Shown here piece after piece: positions 14,045 through 21,073 of a DNA stretch of 34,612 bases. The translations under genes were made by a program, and so were the position numbers. A model generated the notes under the pieces. It did no database searches and was not told the DNA's origin. It saw only the letters and a list, made by a program, of their open reading frames with translations. Origin of the DNA: a virus. Every line of letters begins with the position of its first letter. The first letter of the stretch is position 1. The stretch spans positions 1-34,612 of the IMG/VR virus record IMGVR_UViG_3300002137_000055; one strand, written 5' to 3'.

Positions 14045-14227
14045 ATGGAAAAACCACAACTATCAACCGACCCGTTAAAAACTAGGGTGATTAGAAACAT
14101 CTTAGGGAGTAGGACTAGAGCGCAATTAGAATCTTCTAAACGCTACGCTGAACTAGCGGGGCTGCAAGACGATGAACTCGTAAAAGAGTGGTTGCAATTC
14201 AAAAGAGCATTAATCAATAACAACTAA
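14045..14227 (+). CDS. Small hypothetical protein
   Basis: A 60-residue basic helical protein (MEKPQLSTDPLKTRVIRNIL ... LQFKRALINNN). It has no recognised domain. It is located between the zinc-ribbon protein and the ERF recombinase in the same early operon. Confidence 0.5.
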   Translation: MEKPQLSTDPLKTRVIRNILGSRTRAQLESSKRYAELAGLQDDELVKEWLQFKRALINNN

Positions 14228-14239
14228 ATAATAGACAAG

Positions 14240-14836
14240 ATGAACAAATCAGAATCAATAACAGAACTAGCGAAAGCGTTGGTTAAATTTCACTCAGTAA
14301 TGGGTAAGGTTTCAAAGGATGCTGCTAACCCGTTCTTTAAAAACAAGTACGCAAGCCTATCAAATATCATTGAGGCGGTCACCAAGCCATTAAATGACAA
14401 TGGGCTTAGTATTTTGCAGCTACCAAGTATTGAAGGGCTTACAACGCTTCTATTGCACGAGTCAGGCGAATGGATTTCTTCGGTATCCGCAACTCCTGTT
14501 AAGGATGCAACCGACCCACAGAAGCTAGGTAGTGCTATTACCTACGCAAGACGCTATGCTTTGGGTGCAATTCTATCATTGAACATTGATGAGGATGATG
14601 ACGGGCAAAAGGCGAACAAGCCAGCAAGACAGCAAGCACCAACACCTTTAGCCAAACCGATTGCAGCAAAGCCAACGGAAAAGAAAGTGATTGTTTTCGG
14701 AACTCCACAATTCGACCAAGTAGTTGAATGGATTCAAGGGGATGGGACTATTGAACTTGCCAAGAAGCATTATTCAATTTCCGAAGAAGTTGAGGACGCT
14801 ATTAAGAAGGTTTTACAAGTTAAAGAACTAGGATAA
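14240..14836 (+). CDS. erf: ERF-family single-strand annealing recombinase
   Basis: ERF-superfamily protein (198 residues) that anneals complementary single strands during phage recombination and genome circularisation. The N-terminal domain (residues 1-125) has the family pattern: LAKALVKFHSVMGKVSKDAA, FKNKYASLSNIIEAV, LNDNGLSILQLP and GSAITYARRYALGAILSL ending in DEDDDG. A Pro/Ala/Lys linker (residues 127-150) leads to a C-terminal acidic-helical part. A PD-(D/E)XK nuclease and an SSB-like protein are in the same operon, together forming a recombination set. Confidence 0.87.
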   Translation: MNKSESITELAKALVKFHSVMGKVSKDAANPFFKNKYASLSNIIEAVTKPLNDNGLSILQLPSIEGLTTLLLHESGEWISSVSATPVKDATDPQKLGSAITYARRYALGAILSLNIDEDDDGQKANKPARQQAPTPLAKPIAAKPTEKKVIVFGTPQFDQVVEWIQGDGTIELAKKHYSISEEVEDAIKKVLQVKELG

Positions 14837-15024
14837 TGAAATCATTGACACAAAGGGTTAAAGAGTCAGAAGAAATAACGGAAGATGTTGCTTTAGAGAT
14901 AGAATCAACAAGTCAGTTTAACATAAAACACATTAATTTTCTTGCATCAATGGGTGCTAGGTATCACAGAGAAACACGAACAATAGTAGGTATTGAAGAG
15001 TGGATGACAAACAAAAAGTATTAA
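14836..15024 (+). CDS. Small hypothetical protein
   Basis: A 62-residue protein (MKSLTQRVKESEEITEDVAL ... IVGIEEWMTNKKY) coupled to the ERF gene as TAATG. No domain recognised. The coupling hints at a recombination-related role. Confidence 0.5.
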   Translation: MKSLTQRVKESEEITEDVALEIESTSQFNIKHINFLASMGARYHRETRTIVGIEEWMTNKKY

Positions 15025-15029
15025 CAACA

Positions 15030-15215
15030 ATGAAAAAAGAAAGACATAAGTGGGGCGAGTTAAAAAATACAAAATACACCCACTTTCAAAAATGTATTAA
15101 ATGCCAATTGTATAGGTTCAACGCTTTGGGATGTTGGATGTACACAAAAGAAAACCCTGACTTAAATCCATTTTGTGAACACGTGATAAATGAAGGATGT
15201 AATGGGAGCGTCTAA
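15030..15215 (+). CDS. Small cysteine-containing protein, possible zinc finger
   Basis: A 61-residue protein starting MKKERHKWGELKNTKYTHFQ with KCIKC, then CWMY and FCEH, giving Cys and His residues spaced for one metal site. The start is placed at 15030, 5 bases after the previous stop. An earlier ATG at 15000 lies inside the previous gene and adds ten unpromising residues. Function unknown; small zinc-finger proteins of this type are common in early operons of Bacteroidota phages. Confidence 0.5.
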   Translation: MKKERHKWGELKNTKYTHFQKCIKCQLYRFNALGCWMYTKENPDLNPFCEHVINEGCNGSV

Positions 15216-15441
15216 GCAATTATTCATGGACGTTCGTATTAGATGCGAGATGTCAGAAGAAACCTTTTCAGAGATACCCGAACACCTAAAGGATGAAATG
15301 AAAATCAAATCAATCGAAGCGGTTAACTTCAAAGAAGTGTACAGAAAGGATGAGCAATGGCGAAAATTCAATACCTTAGTAGGCGATGCAATGCAAGCGC
15401 GTTCGGAATGGGAGGCAAAAATTAGAATAGCAAACAGATGA
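15202..15441 (+). CDS. Small hypothetical protein
   Basis: A 79-residue charged helical protein, MGASKQLFMDVRIRCEMSEE followed by VYRKDEQWRKFNTLVGDAMQ and EWEAKIRI. It resembles small phage or plasmid proteins of Bacteroidota of unknown function. Candidate starts are ATG 15190, 15202 and 15226. I chose 15202, which limits the overlap with the previous gene to 14 bases and keeps the LFMDVR block. It couples to the next gene as ATGA. Confidence 0.48.
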   Translation: MGASKQLFMDVRIRCEMSEETFSEIPEHLKDEMKIKSIEAVNFKEVYRKDEQWRKFNTLVGDAMQARSEWEAKIRIANR

Positions 15442-15788
15442 CCGACCCAACCAAACAGATAACAGACCTCAACAAGTATGTTAGCAGATACTACTCTTGC
15501 AATCTTCAGGATGGCAACGAGCTATCCGAACTTCTGCAAAAGATTACGGGACTATTGTATTACCTTGAGAGCGTAAGATGCGAAACTCATAACCTTTATG
15601 AAGTCAATGTATTTGAGTTGGTCAAAGGTGGGGCAAGTGTAGCAAGGGCTGTCAATGAATCGAATGTAAAGTACCCTGAGATGTATCAATTAAGACGTAT
15701 AATGGAATCGGGTTATCGAATAGTTGACGCAATCAGAACTAATATCAGCTATCTAAAATCAGAAAAACAACAATCAAATCAAAATTAG
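15438..15788 (+). CDS. Helical hypothetical protein
   Basis: A 116-residue, mainly helical protein (MTDPTKQITDLNKYVSRYYS ... GLLYYLESVRCETHNLYEVN ... ISYLKSEKQQSNQN). No catalytic or metal-binding motif. It overlaps the previous gene by ATGA and is 11 bases upstream of the SSB-like gene, so a role in DNA metabolism is possible but unproven. Confidence 0.55.
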   Translation: MTDPTKQITDLNKYVSRYYSCNLQDGNELSELLQKITGLLYYLESVRCETHNLYEVNVFELVKGGASVARAVNESNVKYPEMYQLRRIMESGYRIVDAIRTNISYLKSEKQQSNQN

Positions 15789-15799
15789 AACCATAACAA

Positions 15800-16159
15800 A
15801 TGAGCGAGTTTAAAGTAAAAGGAAAAATCAAAGAAATCATGCCAACGGAAACTGGAGTAGCCAAATCAAGCGGCAAAGAATGGAGCAAGTTAAACTTCAT
15901 TGTCAGCAATGACGAAGGCTATGAGGGGCGGGAGCAAATCTATTGCTTTCAGATATTCGGGCAGGAACGAGTAGATAAGTTTCTGAAATTCAACACCGAA
16001 GGCACTCAGGTAGATGTGAAGTTTGACATTCAAGTCAACGAACATTCTGGAAGATACTTTACCAACCTATCAGCGTTTCACGTTGCATCAGGCGAAGCGG
16101 TGGAGCAAGCAAGTCAAACGCCAGCACTTGAAGAGCAAGAAAGCGATTTGCCATTTTGA
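15800..16159 (+). CDS. DUF3127-like OB-fold protein, probable single-stranded DNA-binding protein
   Basis: A 119-residue protein with the DUF3127/SSB-like pattern: KVKGKIKEIMPTETGVA, WSKLNFIVSNDEGY, then GTQVDVKFDIQVNEHSGRYF and TNLSAFHV, that is, five strands of an OB fold. The C-terminus ends in the acidic tip EQESDLPF, equivalent to the DDLPF tip by which single-stranded DNA-binding proteins recruit partners. It follows the ERF gene and precedes the nuclease, so it likely coats single strands for annealing and replication. Confidence 0.78.
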   Translation: MSEFKVKGKIKEIMPTETGVAKSSGKEWSKLNFIVSNDEGYEGREQIYCFQIFGQERVDKFLKFNTEGTQVDVKFDIQVNEHSGRYFTNLSAFHVASGEAVEQASQTPALEEQESDLPF

Positions 16160-16160
16160 T

Positions 16161-16328
16161 ATGAGAGATTTATTTCAAAAAAAGTATTGGTCATGGCGTG
16201 GAAGGTGTGGAGCATACGCGAAGCATCACGGGCTAGATGATAGACTTAAAAGAATGAATGTGATACGTAGTTTCTATTGGGAAATGTCATGGAAAGGAAC
16301 AAACATTGAAGGCGTAAAAGAGATTTGA
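16161..16328 (+). CDS. Small basic hypothetical protein
   Basis: A 55-residue Trp/Arg/Lys-rich protein (MRDLFQKKYWSWRGRCGAYA ... SWKGTNIEGVKEI). The ATG is 1 base after the SSB-like stop, and the frame ends in a TTGA overlap with the nuclease gene. It could bind nucleic acid because of its basic, aromatic character, but no family is recognised. Confidence 0.5.
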   Translation: MRDLFQKKYWSWRGRCGAYAKHHGLDDRLKRMNVIRSFYWEMSWKGTNIEGVKEI

Positions 16329-16606
16329 GAGCAGCCCGTGTAGATTCTAATCAAAAGGAAATAGTAACCGCCCTGCGTAACTGTGGGGCGGTTGTTTTTC
16401 ACGTCCATACCATCAAGAATTTCTTTGATGTGTTGGTTGCATACAATGGTAAGCTGATAGCCATCGAGATAAAGGATGGTACACTAAACCAGAGCGCGCG
16501 TAAGCTAACCGAAGGCGAACTAAAGTGCAAGGCTGCACTTGAATCAGTTGGTGTTAAGTACAACGTGGTTAAATCAATAGCCGAAGCGTTGGCTTTGCTT
16601 GTATAA
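16325..16606 (+). CDS. PD-(D/E)XK nuclease (VRR-NUC-like)
   Basis: A 93-residue single-domain nuclease. Visible catalytic residues are Asp35 (FFDVLVAYNG) and Glu48-x-Lys50 (IAIEIKDG), with the N-terminal RVDSNQKEIVTALRNCGAVV helix typical of VRR-NUC-like phage proteins. This family cuts branched or flapped DNA, for example Holliday-junction-like structures. The TTG start overlaps the previous stop as TTGA. It completes a recombination group with the ERF and SSB-like proteins. The exact substrate is not shown by the sequence. Confidence 0.77.
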   Translation: MRAARVDSNQKEIVTALRNCGAVVFHVHTIKNFFDVLVAYNGKLIAIEIKDGTLNQSARKLTEGELKCKAALESVGVKYNVVKSIAEALALLV

Positions 16607-16636
16607 TGTCCAGTTTTTACACTAATAAACTGGACA
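16607..16636. repeat. Perfect 10-bp inverted repeat after the nuclease gene
   Basis: TGTCCAGTTT (16607-16616) and AAACTGGACA (16627-16636) with a 10-base spacer, beginning directly after the nuclease stop codon. The left arm is followed by TT but no T-run follows the right arm, so it is not a standard terminator for rightward transcription. An operator, an mRNA-stabilising hairpin or part of a replication origin are possible. Confidence 0.6.
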
Positions 16637-16666
16637 ATCAGCGTGACCAATCCCACACCACCAAAA

Positions 16667-16721
16667 GCGTTCACGAAATGCACGTGTTCATGTTTTGTGA
16701 ACAAGGTTAAAACGTGAACGC
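16667..16721. repeat. Nested GTTCA/TGAAC inverted repeats
   Basis: Outer arms GCGTTCACG (16667-16675) and CGTGAACGC (16713-16721) are perfect complements. Inner arms TGTTCA (16685-16690) and TGAACA (16698-16703) lie between them. All four carry the same GTTCA half-site in alternating orientation. With the neighbouring hairpin and early module 2, this 226-base gap (16607-16832) is the most structured non-coding stretch of the genome and contains no gene. Confidence 0.62.
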
Positions 16722-16725
16722 CTTA

Positions 16726-16806
16726 TTTAGAATCATTCTAAACTACCTTAATTTTGCAATAAACATTTCGATTAAGCGAAATATCTAAAAGTAAACTGTA
16801 TATTTG
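16726..16806 (+). promoter_or_regulatory. Early regulatory module 2: IR1, IR2 and TATATTTG promoter
   Basis: IR1 TTTAGAATCATTCTAAA (16726-16742, a perfect dyad around one base), IR2 ATTTCG-ATTAAG-CGAAAT (16765-16782) and TATATTTG (16799-16806). Sequence and IR2-to-box spacing (34 bp) equal module 1. IR1-to-IR2 spacing is 39 bp here and 60 bp in module 1, a difference of 21 bp or two helical turns. Confidence 0.75.
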
Positions 16807-16832
16807 GTCTATAATTAAAAAACAAAACGATT

Positions 16833-16976
16833 ATGAAAACTGAACTAACACTTGAAGACATCCTAAACAGCGAACTAATGAACGGCATGATTGAGCAAGA
16901 AGATAAAGAACTTGCCGAAGCTGGTTGGACTTACAAAGAAGTTAAAAGCCTTGCAGATTCAATAGCTAAGAAATAA
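16833..16976 (+). CDS. Small acidic protein, first gene of early operon 2
   Basis: A 47-residue acidic helical protein (MKTELTLEDILNSELMNGMI ... AEAGWTYKEVKSLADSIAKK). The start lies 26 bases after the TATATTTG box of module 2, matching the layout of module 1 and the gene at 13804. Being first in an early operon it may be a host-directed protein. No family recognised. Confidence 0.55.
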   Translation: MKTELTLEDILNSELMNGMIEQEDKELAEAGWTYKEVKSLADSIAKK

Positions 16977-17024
16977 TAACCAAACGGGGCAACCATAAGA
17001 ACGCCCCACTTTAAAAACAAAAAC

Positions 17025-17261
17025 ATGAAAACAGTACAATTTATTCAAGAGCCTAAAAACGGAGATGTGATTAAGGTCTATGACAATGGAAGTTCTTACT
17101 TTTCAATATGCAAAGGCGTTTCCGTAAAGGAAAATGATAATACAATTAGACAGGTTGCAATTGTAGAAAGGGTTAATAAGGTGTTTGAAACCTCTCAATG
17201 TGATTTCTTTTTAGGTTCAGAAAAAGTAATAGAGCGCGTACAAACACAACTAACCAAATGA
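17025..17261 (+). CDS. Small hypothetical protein
   Basis: A 78-residue protein (MKTVQFIQEPKNGDVIKVYD ... FFLGSEKVIERVQTQLTK) with an N-terminal stretch that looks like a small beta barrel. No known domain. It overlaps the next gene as ATGA. Confidence 0.5.
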   Translation: MKTVQFIQEPKNGDVIKVYDNGSSYFSICKGVSVKENDNTIRQVAIVERVNKVFETSQCDFFLGSEKVIERVQTQLTK

Positions 17262-17455
17262 CCCTACACCTAAACACTCCTAAAGCATACGATGTCATTA
17301 ACGACATGAAGGCTAAAGGAATCAAAGCAACCGTACTGATAGCAGATACTGGACTATCCAGCTGCACCTTCTACCGATTCATTAACGAGCAAGGCGGCAG
17401 CAGCCAACGGACAATTCAAACGATTATCAACTACGTAAACAATTACAAACCATGA
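17258..17455 (+). CDS. Small helix-turn-helix-like protein
   Basis: A 65-residue protein with a probable helix-turn-helix (KATVLIADTGLSSCTFYRFI at residues about 23-42, followed by the helix RTIQTIINYVN). It resembles minimal XRE-like DNA-binding modules. It is coupled on both sides by ATGA overlaps. It could act on the early control modules, but this is inference. Confidence 0.55.
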   Translation: MTLHLNTPKAYDVINDMKAKGIKATVLIADTGLSSCTFYRFINEQGGSSQRTIQTIINYVNNYKP

Positions 17456-17679
17456 CAACTCACACAATCACCTGGAAAGGCTACGAGCTTAAAGTAACAG
17501 GAACTACGGACGGTCACGATGCCGAAATTGATTCCATCGAAGGCATGGATATAGTGGACCTGCTACTCACCTGCGACGGCAATTCATGCAATGAGATTAC
17601 AGAAGCATTCGCACAAGCTGAGCAAGAAGCTAGGAACGACTACCACGGAGCCGATACCCTTTGGGAAAGAGATAATTAA
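17452..17679 (+). CDS. Small acidic hypothetical protein
   Basis: A 75-residue strongly acidic protein (MTTHTITWKGYELKVTGTTD ... YHGADTLWERDN). No recognised domain. High negative charge and early expression recall phage proteins that mimic DNA, but nothing else supports this. Confidence 0.5.
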   Translation: MTTHTITWKGYELKVTGTTDGHDAEIDSIEGMDIVDLLLTCDGNSCNEITEAFAQAEQEARNDYHGADTLWERDN

Positions 17680-17699
17680 CCTTTAAAAACAATAGACAA

Positions 17700-17885
17700 A
17701 TGAAACGATACGCAGTTACGATAGACCTTTACATACACGCTGAGAATGATTCAGATGCAATCAAACAAGCCGATGAGATAGCCGAGAAGCTAAGAAGCAA
17801 AGAAGATAACCACGCCTCAGTCTTGGAGATTTGGGAAAACAAATTCGGCTCTTTAAATCACAGATTAGTAAAATCAGAATCATGA
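17700..17885 (+). CDS. Small hypothetical protein
   Basis: A 61-residue protein (MKRYAVTIDLYIHAENDSDA ... NHRLVKSES) with a beta-alpha-beta pattern resembling a small ferredoxin-like fold. It ends in an ATGA overlap with the next gene. No function assigned. Confidence 0.5.
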   Translation: MKRYAVTIDLYIHAENDSDAIKQADEIAEKLRSKEDNHASVLEIWENKFGSLNHRLVKSES

Positions 17886-18187
17886 GCTACTACAACACAA
17901 CAAGCCTCAAAGGTGAAGAACTCAAAACGAGCGAGTCTAAGGCACTAACACAAGATGAAGAGGTACTTAGACTATTCAAGACGTTTGACGCGCTTACACT
18001 TACTCCAGAGCGATTACACAAGCACTTGATAGAAACAGTTGGTGGTAAATGGGAACGAACCCCAACCACAAGTTTGAGGCGTTCTTTTTCTAATCTGAAG
18101 AACAGGGGCTTAATCGAAAAGACGGAGACAATGGTAAAGGGTAACTACGGTAAGCCTGTTAACACTTGGAAGCTAGTCAATGTCTAG
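17882..18187 (+). CDS. Winged-helix-like protein
   Basis: A 101-residue protein, MSYYNTTSLKGEELKTSESK followed by a winged-helix pattern: DEEVLRLFKTFDALTLTPER, PTTSLRRSFSNLKNRGLIEK and GNYGKPVNTWKL. The start at 17882 overlaps the previous stop as ATGA. An upstream open frame to 17831 overlaps that gene and was not used. Similar proteins lie in early regions of Bacteroidota phages. It probably binds DNA. Confidence 0.62.
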   Translation: MSYYNTTSLKGEELKTSESKALTQDEEVLRLFKTFDALTLTPERLHKHLIETVGGKWERTPTTSLRRSFSNLKNRGLIEKTETMVKGNYGKPVNTWKLVNV

Positions 18188-18362
18188 CATCACCTTCATC
18201 ATAGCCCGTCAACTCCTGGATGACAAGCGTTCTGAAGTGCTGTCTAGGGTTAAGTCAAGACCTAAAGAGATGACGCAAACGCACCACGCTGGAATTAACA
18301 AGGAAGTACTCCAAGAAGTCAAGGCTATTAACGATGAACTTTGGTTGCTTAATAATTGGTAA
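18180..18362 (+). CDS. Small hypothetical protein
   Basis: A 60-residue helical basic protein (MSSITFIIARQLLDDKRSEV ... NDELWLLNNW) overlapping the previous gene by 8 bases. No recognised domain. It is the last gene of early operon 2; a new promoter follows. Confidence 0.45.
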   Translation: MSSITFIIARQLLDDKRSEVLSRVKSRPKEMTQTHHAGINKEVLQEVKAINDELWLLNNW

Positions 18363-18378
18363 ACTGATTAGATAATGC

Positions 18379-18409
18379 TTGCAAGGTTTAAAAGATTAAA
18401 CTATATTTG
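18379..18409 (+). promoter_or_regulatory. Promoter (TTGC-N19-TATATTTG), leaderless geometry
   Basis: TTGC (18379-18382), 19 bases, TATATTTG (18402-18409). The ATG at 18415 is 5 bases after the box, so the mRNA would start at the start codon. It drives the replication operon beginning with a small helix-turn-helix protein. Confidence 0.78.
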
Positions 18410-18414
18410 TACCA

Positions 18415-18567
18415 ATGGAATCGATTAAGGTAGATAAGACAAAGCTGAAGACCATTAAGAACTACGCTGAATACGCTGGTCTAAGCGTTCAAGCCATCTA
18501 TAAAATGGTTCGAGAAGAACGGGTAAGGGTTGAGAAGATAGATGGTGTAACATTCATTAGAGTGTAA
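18415..18567 (+). CDS. Small excisionase/MerR-like helix-turn-helix protein
   Basis: A 50-residue protein with a winged helix-turn-helix pattern: MESIKVDKTKLKTIKNYAEY, then AGLSVQAIYKMVREERVRVE and KIDGVTFIRV. This is the plan of excisionase-like and plasmid helix-turn-helix proteins. It is the first gene after a strong host-type promoter and would be translated from a leaderless mRNA. With no integrase in the genome it is more likely a transcription or replication regulator than an excisionase. Confidence 0.62.
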   Translation: MESIKVDKTKLKTIKNYAEYAGLSVQAIYKMVREERVRVEKIDGVTFIRV

Positions 18568-18608
18568 TTTTTTTTGAATAAGAAGTATAAAAATTTAAAC
18601 CTTTTAAC

Positions 18609-18890
18609 ATGACAGTAAGAGAGCAAAAAGTAGAGTTCGTGAGAATGAAAGAGTTATTTCAAAACACTTGCGTAAGGTGTGAAGGCAGTAGTGGATTAGT
18701 TAACGTAGAGAGAGACCATATAAAACCAACCTATCAGGGGGGTATTAACGAGCCTACTAACTGGCAACCCATTTGCGCTAGATGCAACGCGAGCAAGGGT
18801 GCTGAATCCATAGACCACAGGATTTCTTTTGCAGCGAATAGAGGTATTGTAATTCCTGAGAAATGGCTTAAAAATAAATTGAATGGATAA
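18609..18890 (+). CDS. HNH endonuclease
   Basis: A 93-residue HNH nuclease. Visible residues: Cys21 and Cys24 (CVRC), RDH with catalytic His37 (VERDHIKP), Asn51 (NEPTNWQPI), then CARCN (Cys56, Cys59) and Lys63 (ASKG). The paired cysteines hold a structural zinc. It may nick DNA for replication or packaging, or act as a free-standing homing-type enzyme. Its location at the start of the replication genes rather than beside the terminase favours a role in DNA metabolism. It overlaps the next gene by 8 bases. Confidence 0.8.
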   Translation: MTVREQKVEFVRMKELFQNTCVRCEGSSGLVNVERDHIKPTYQGGINEPTNWQPICARCNASKGAESIDHRISFAANRGIVIPEKWLKNKLNG

Positions 18891-19560
18891 TTTACAATGG
18901 TTTAAATTCAGCCCATCCGATTGGATGATGGGGCGAATACAGCGCCAACCACCACAAGTACAGGTTGACTTTCTTAGGCTCTGTTGTAAGTACTGGCAGA
19001 AGGACGGTGTAGTGTCTGTTGAAGACGCTGAGATTGAGGCGATGGATAGTTACGACACGCTAGTTAAATACAAGGTTGTCAAGGTAGAAGATGATTCAAT
19101 TGTAATTGATTTCTTAGATGAGCAGCTAGAGTCTTTAGAGGGGAAACGAAAGCAAGCGTCTGAAGCTGGTAAACGTTCAGCTGCCGCAAGGAAACGCAAG
19201 AAAGAAACCAACGACCGTTCAACGACCGTTGATAAACCGTTGAACGAAAAGGAACAGAGTAGAGAAGAAGAGAATAGAGAAGAAGAGACAATACTAGAAA
19301 CGGATTTTGATTTGTTCTTTATGGCATACGGAAAGAAAGTAGATTTAATACCTTGCCAACGTGAATGGTCAAACATTGATAAAGCTGAACATCAAAAAAT
19401 ATTAAAGCACGTTCCGAAATACGTTAGCGCAATCCATGATAAGAAGTACTTGAAAAGTCCTCTTAAATACCTAAAGGATAGAACTTGGTTAGATGAAGAC
19501 CTGCCAAACGCAAAACCAAAGACAGAACGATTTATACCAACACCTCCAAAGATTTACTAA
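18883..19560 (+). CDS. Replication protein, helicase-loader/primosome-like
   Basis: A 225-residue protein. The N-terminus (MDNLQWFKFSPSDWMMGRIQ, then VQVDFLRLCCKYWQKDG) resembles the DUF1376-like or DnaD-like N-domain of phage replication proteins. A middle low-complexity region is rich in Arg/Lys and Glu (REEENREEET). The C-terminal part (FDLFFMAYGKKVDLIPCQRE ... LKSPLKYLKDRTWLDEDLPN) matches the small helical domain that often precedes a DnaB gene. It ends in a 1-base overlap with the helicase gene, so a helicase-loading role is likely. Confidence 0.68.
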   Translation: MDNLQWFKFSPSDWMMGRIQRQPPQVQVDFLRLCCKYWQKDGVVSVEDAEIEAMDSYDTLVKYKVVKVEDDSIVIDFLDEQLESLEGKRKQASEAGKRSAAARKRKKETNDRSTTVDKPLNEKEQSREEENREEETILETDFDLFFMAYGKKVDLIPCQREWSNIDKAEHQKILKHVPKYVSAIHDKKYLKSPLKYLKDRTWLDEDLPNAKPKTERFIPTPPKIY

Positions 19561-20906
19561 TGAGCATTGAAAAACAAGTTATTGGAACACTGATTGCGTT
19601 TCCTAATCAATACATTGAGGTTAGTGAATTACTTAACGACAATTCATTTACTGAACCTGAAACAAAAGCAATCTTTGAGACATTCGTAAAGCTATTTAGC
19701 GAGGACGCAAACATTAGCGCGTCACTAATTCAAGAGCGACTACTTAAAAGCAATTGCAAACTTGACGTAACGTCCGTTATTGACTTCTTAGATTCTGGAA
19801 CTTCATTTATTGAGCATTGCCAAATACTAAAGGAAAAGGAAATAAGACGGGAGCAGACAACACTAGCATCTGAACTACTCTTAAAAGCTAACGACAATAC
19901 ACTAGACCCGTTTGAAACTAACGACTTTCTAATGGAGCAAGCGGAGCGCGTTGTTTCGATGGTTGACTTTGGGAAAAAGAACAGCAACAAGGAATTGATA
20001 AAGTCTGTTACTCAAAAAATGGAGCTTGCTCAACGTAGCAATGGAATGACTGGATTACTAACGGGCTTTACAGAGCTTGATAAAGTTTACGGGGGGCGGC
20101 AACGTTCGGATTTGATTATCAAAGCTGCACGTCCTGCTATGGGAAAAACAGCTCAGGCACTTTGCGAAGCCAAACACATGGCATTTAATGAAGGCAAGAA
20201 GGTTGTTTTCTTTAGCTTAGAAATGGGAGCAGAACAACTAATGCAAAGGCTTGTAAGTGTTCACACTGGAATCCCTTTAGGAACTATTAGAGCAGGTAAA
20301 TTAGACCGATTACAATGGGATAAATACAATCTGAATGCTGACTACCTAACGAGTGACAATCTAATTATCGTTGATGACGTTTACTCTTTGAATGGTATTA
20401 GAACGCGATGCAAGAAGCTGAAGATGTTAGGCAACCTGGACGCGGTTTACATTGACTATCTTCAATTGATTAACCACAAGGTTGGTGTAGGTAGGTCTAA
20501 GGAGCAAGAGGTTAGCGAAATATCAAGAGCATTAAAGATGTTGGCTAAGTCGTTAGACGTTCCTGTTGTTTGCCTTAGTCAACTTTCAAGAGCAGTAGAA
20601 ACAAGAGGGGGTACTCACAAGCCGATGTTGTCCGACCTTAGAGATTCTGGAGCTATTGAACAAGACGCTGATATTGTGGAGTTCATTTTCAGACCAGAGT
20701 ACTATGAAAAAGAGGATGAATCTTTACACGGAGTTGCTTATGTGATAATAGCAAAACATCGTAATGGAGCTTGTGGAGATATTGAATTAACCTTCAAACA
20801 TGAATGCACTAGGTTTGAGAATGTACAGGCGTATTCAGTGCCTAAAAACGAAAGCATTGAAAGTGTTATGAAACCATCTAATAACTTTGAAGAAGCACCT
20901 TTCTAA
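19560..20906 (+). CDS. dnaB: DnaB-like replicative helicase
   Basis: A 448-residue hexameric helicase that unwinds the replication fork. It has the N-terminal DnaB domain (MSIEKQVIGTLIAFPNQYIE) and a RecA-like ATPase domain with Walker A RPAMGKTA (about residues 191-198), the FFSLEMGAEQLMQRL segment after it, Walker B AVYIDYLQLI (about 296-305), LSQLSRAVE and LSDLRDSGAIEQDADIVEFI. Length and motif order are normal for the family. No separate primase gene was recognised, so the phage probably uses the host primase. Confidence 0.93.
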   Translation: MSIEKQVIGTLIAFPNQYIEVSELLNDNSFTEPETKAIFETFVKLFSEDANISASLIQERLLKSNCKLDVTSVIDFLDSGTSFIEHCQILKEKEIRREQTTLASELLLKANDNTLDPFETNDFLMEQAERVVSMVDFGKKNSNKELIKSVTQKMELAQRSNGMTGLLTGFTELDKVYGGRQRSDLIIKAARPAMGKTAQALCEAKHMAFNEGKKVVFFSLEMGAEQLMQRLVSVHTGIPLGTIRAGKLDRLQWDKYNLNADYLTSDNLIIVDDVYSLNGIRTRCKKLKMLGNLDAVYIDYLQLINHKVGVGRSKEQEVSEISRALKMLAKSLDVPVVCLSQLSRAVETRGGTHKPMLSDLRDSGAIEQDADIVEFIFRPEYYEKEDESLHGVAYVIIAKHRNGACGDIELTFKHECTRFENVQAYSVPKNESIESVMKPSNNFEEAPF

Positions 20907-20992
20907 TGGGAAAACCAAGACACATAAGCGAGATTATTAAAGAGATTTTAGAATCAATAGAAACAAGTACAAACGAAAACCAAACAACATGA
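20906..20992 (+). CDS. 28-residue microprotein
   Basis: MGKPRHISEIIKEILESIET followed by STNENQTT, coupled to the helicase gene as TAATG and to the next small gene as ATGA. A Bacteroidota DNA-binding family begins with a similar GKPxHISEII segment, but the fragment here is too short to assign. The tight coupling on both sides is the main evidence that it is translated. Confidence 0.45.
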   Translation: MGKPRHISEIIKEILESIETSTNENQTT

Positions 20993-21063
20993 TACCATTA
21001 GCGATAGTATGCACATCCATAGTAGTGGGGCGATTGATTCACCTAATCATAACAGATAACTAA
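20989..21063 (+). CDS. 24-residue membrane microprotein
   Basis: A 24-residue peptide, MIPLAIVCTSIVVGRLIHLI plus ITDN, that is almost entirely one hydrophobic span. It starts in an ATGA overlap with the preceding microprotein. A membrane-active role (for example superinfection exclusion or lysis control) is possible but unproven. Confidence 0.45.
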   Translation: MIPLAIVCTSIVVGRLIHLIITDN

Positions 21064-21073
21064 CAACAGACAA

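Noticed and set aside
16986-17007. GGGGC/GCCCC hairpin between early genes as a terminator
   Set aside because: The stem has five pairs and a 12-base loop, and no T-run follows. The genes on both sides appear to belong to one operon.
18568-18608. T-rich stretch after the small helix-turn-helix gene as a terminator
   Set aside because: No stem precedes the T-run, and the downstream HNH gene has no clear promoter of its own, so read-through is expected.
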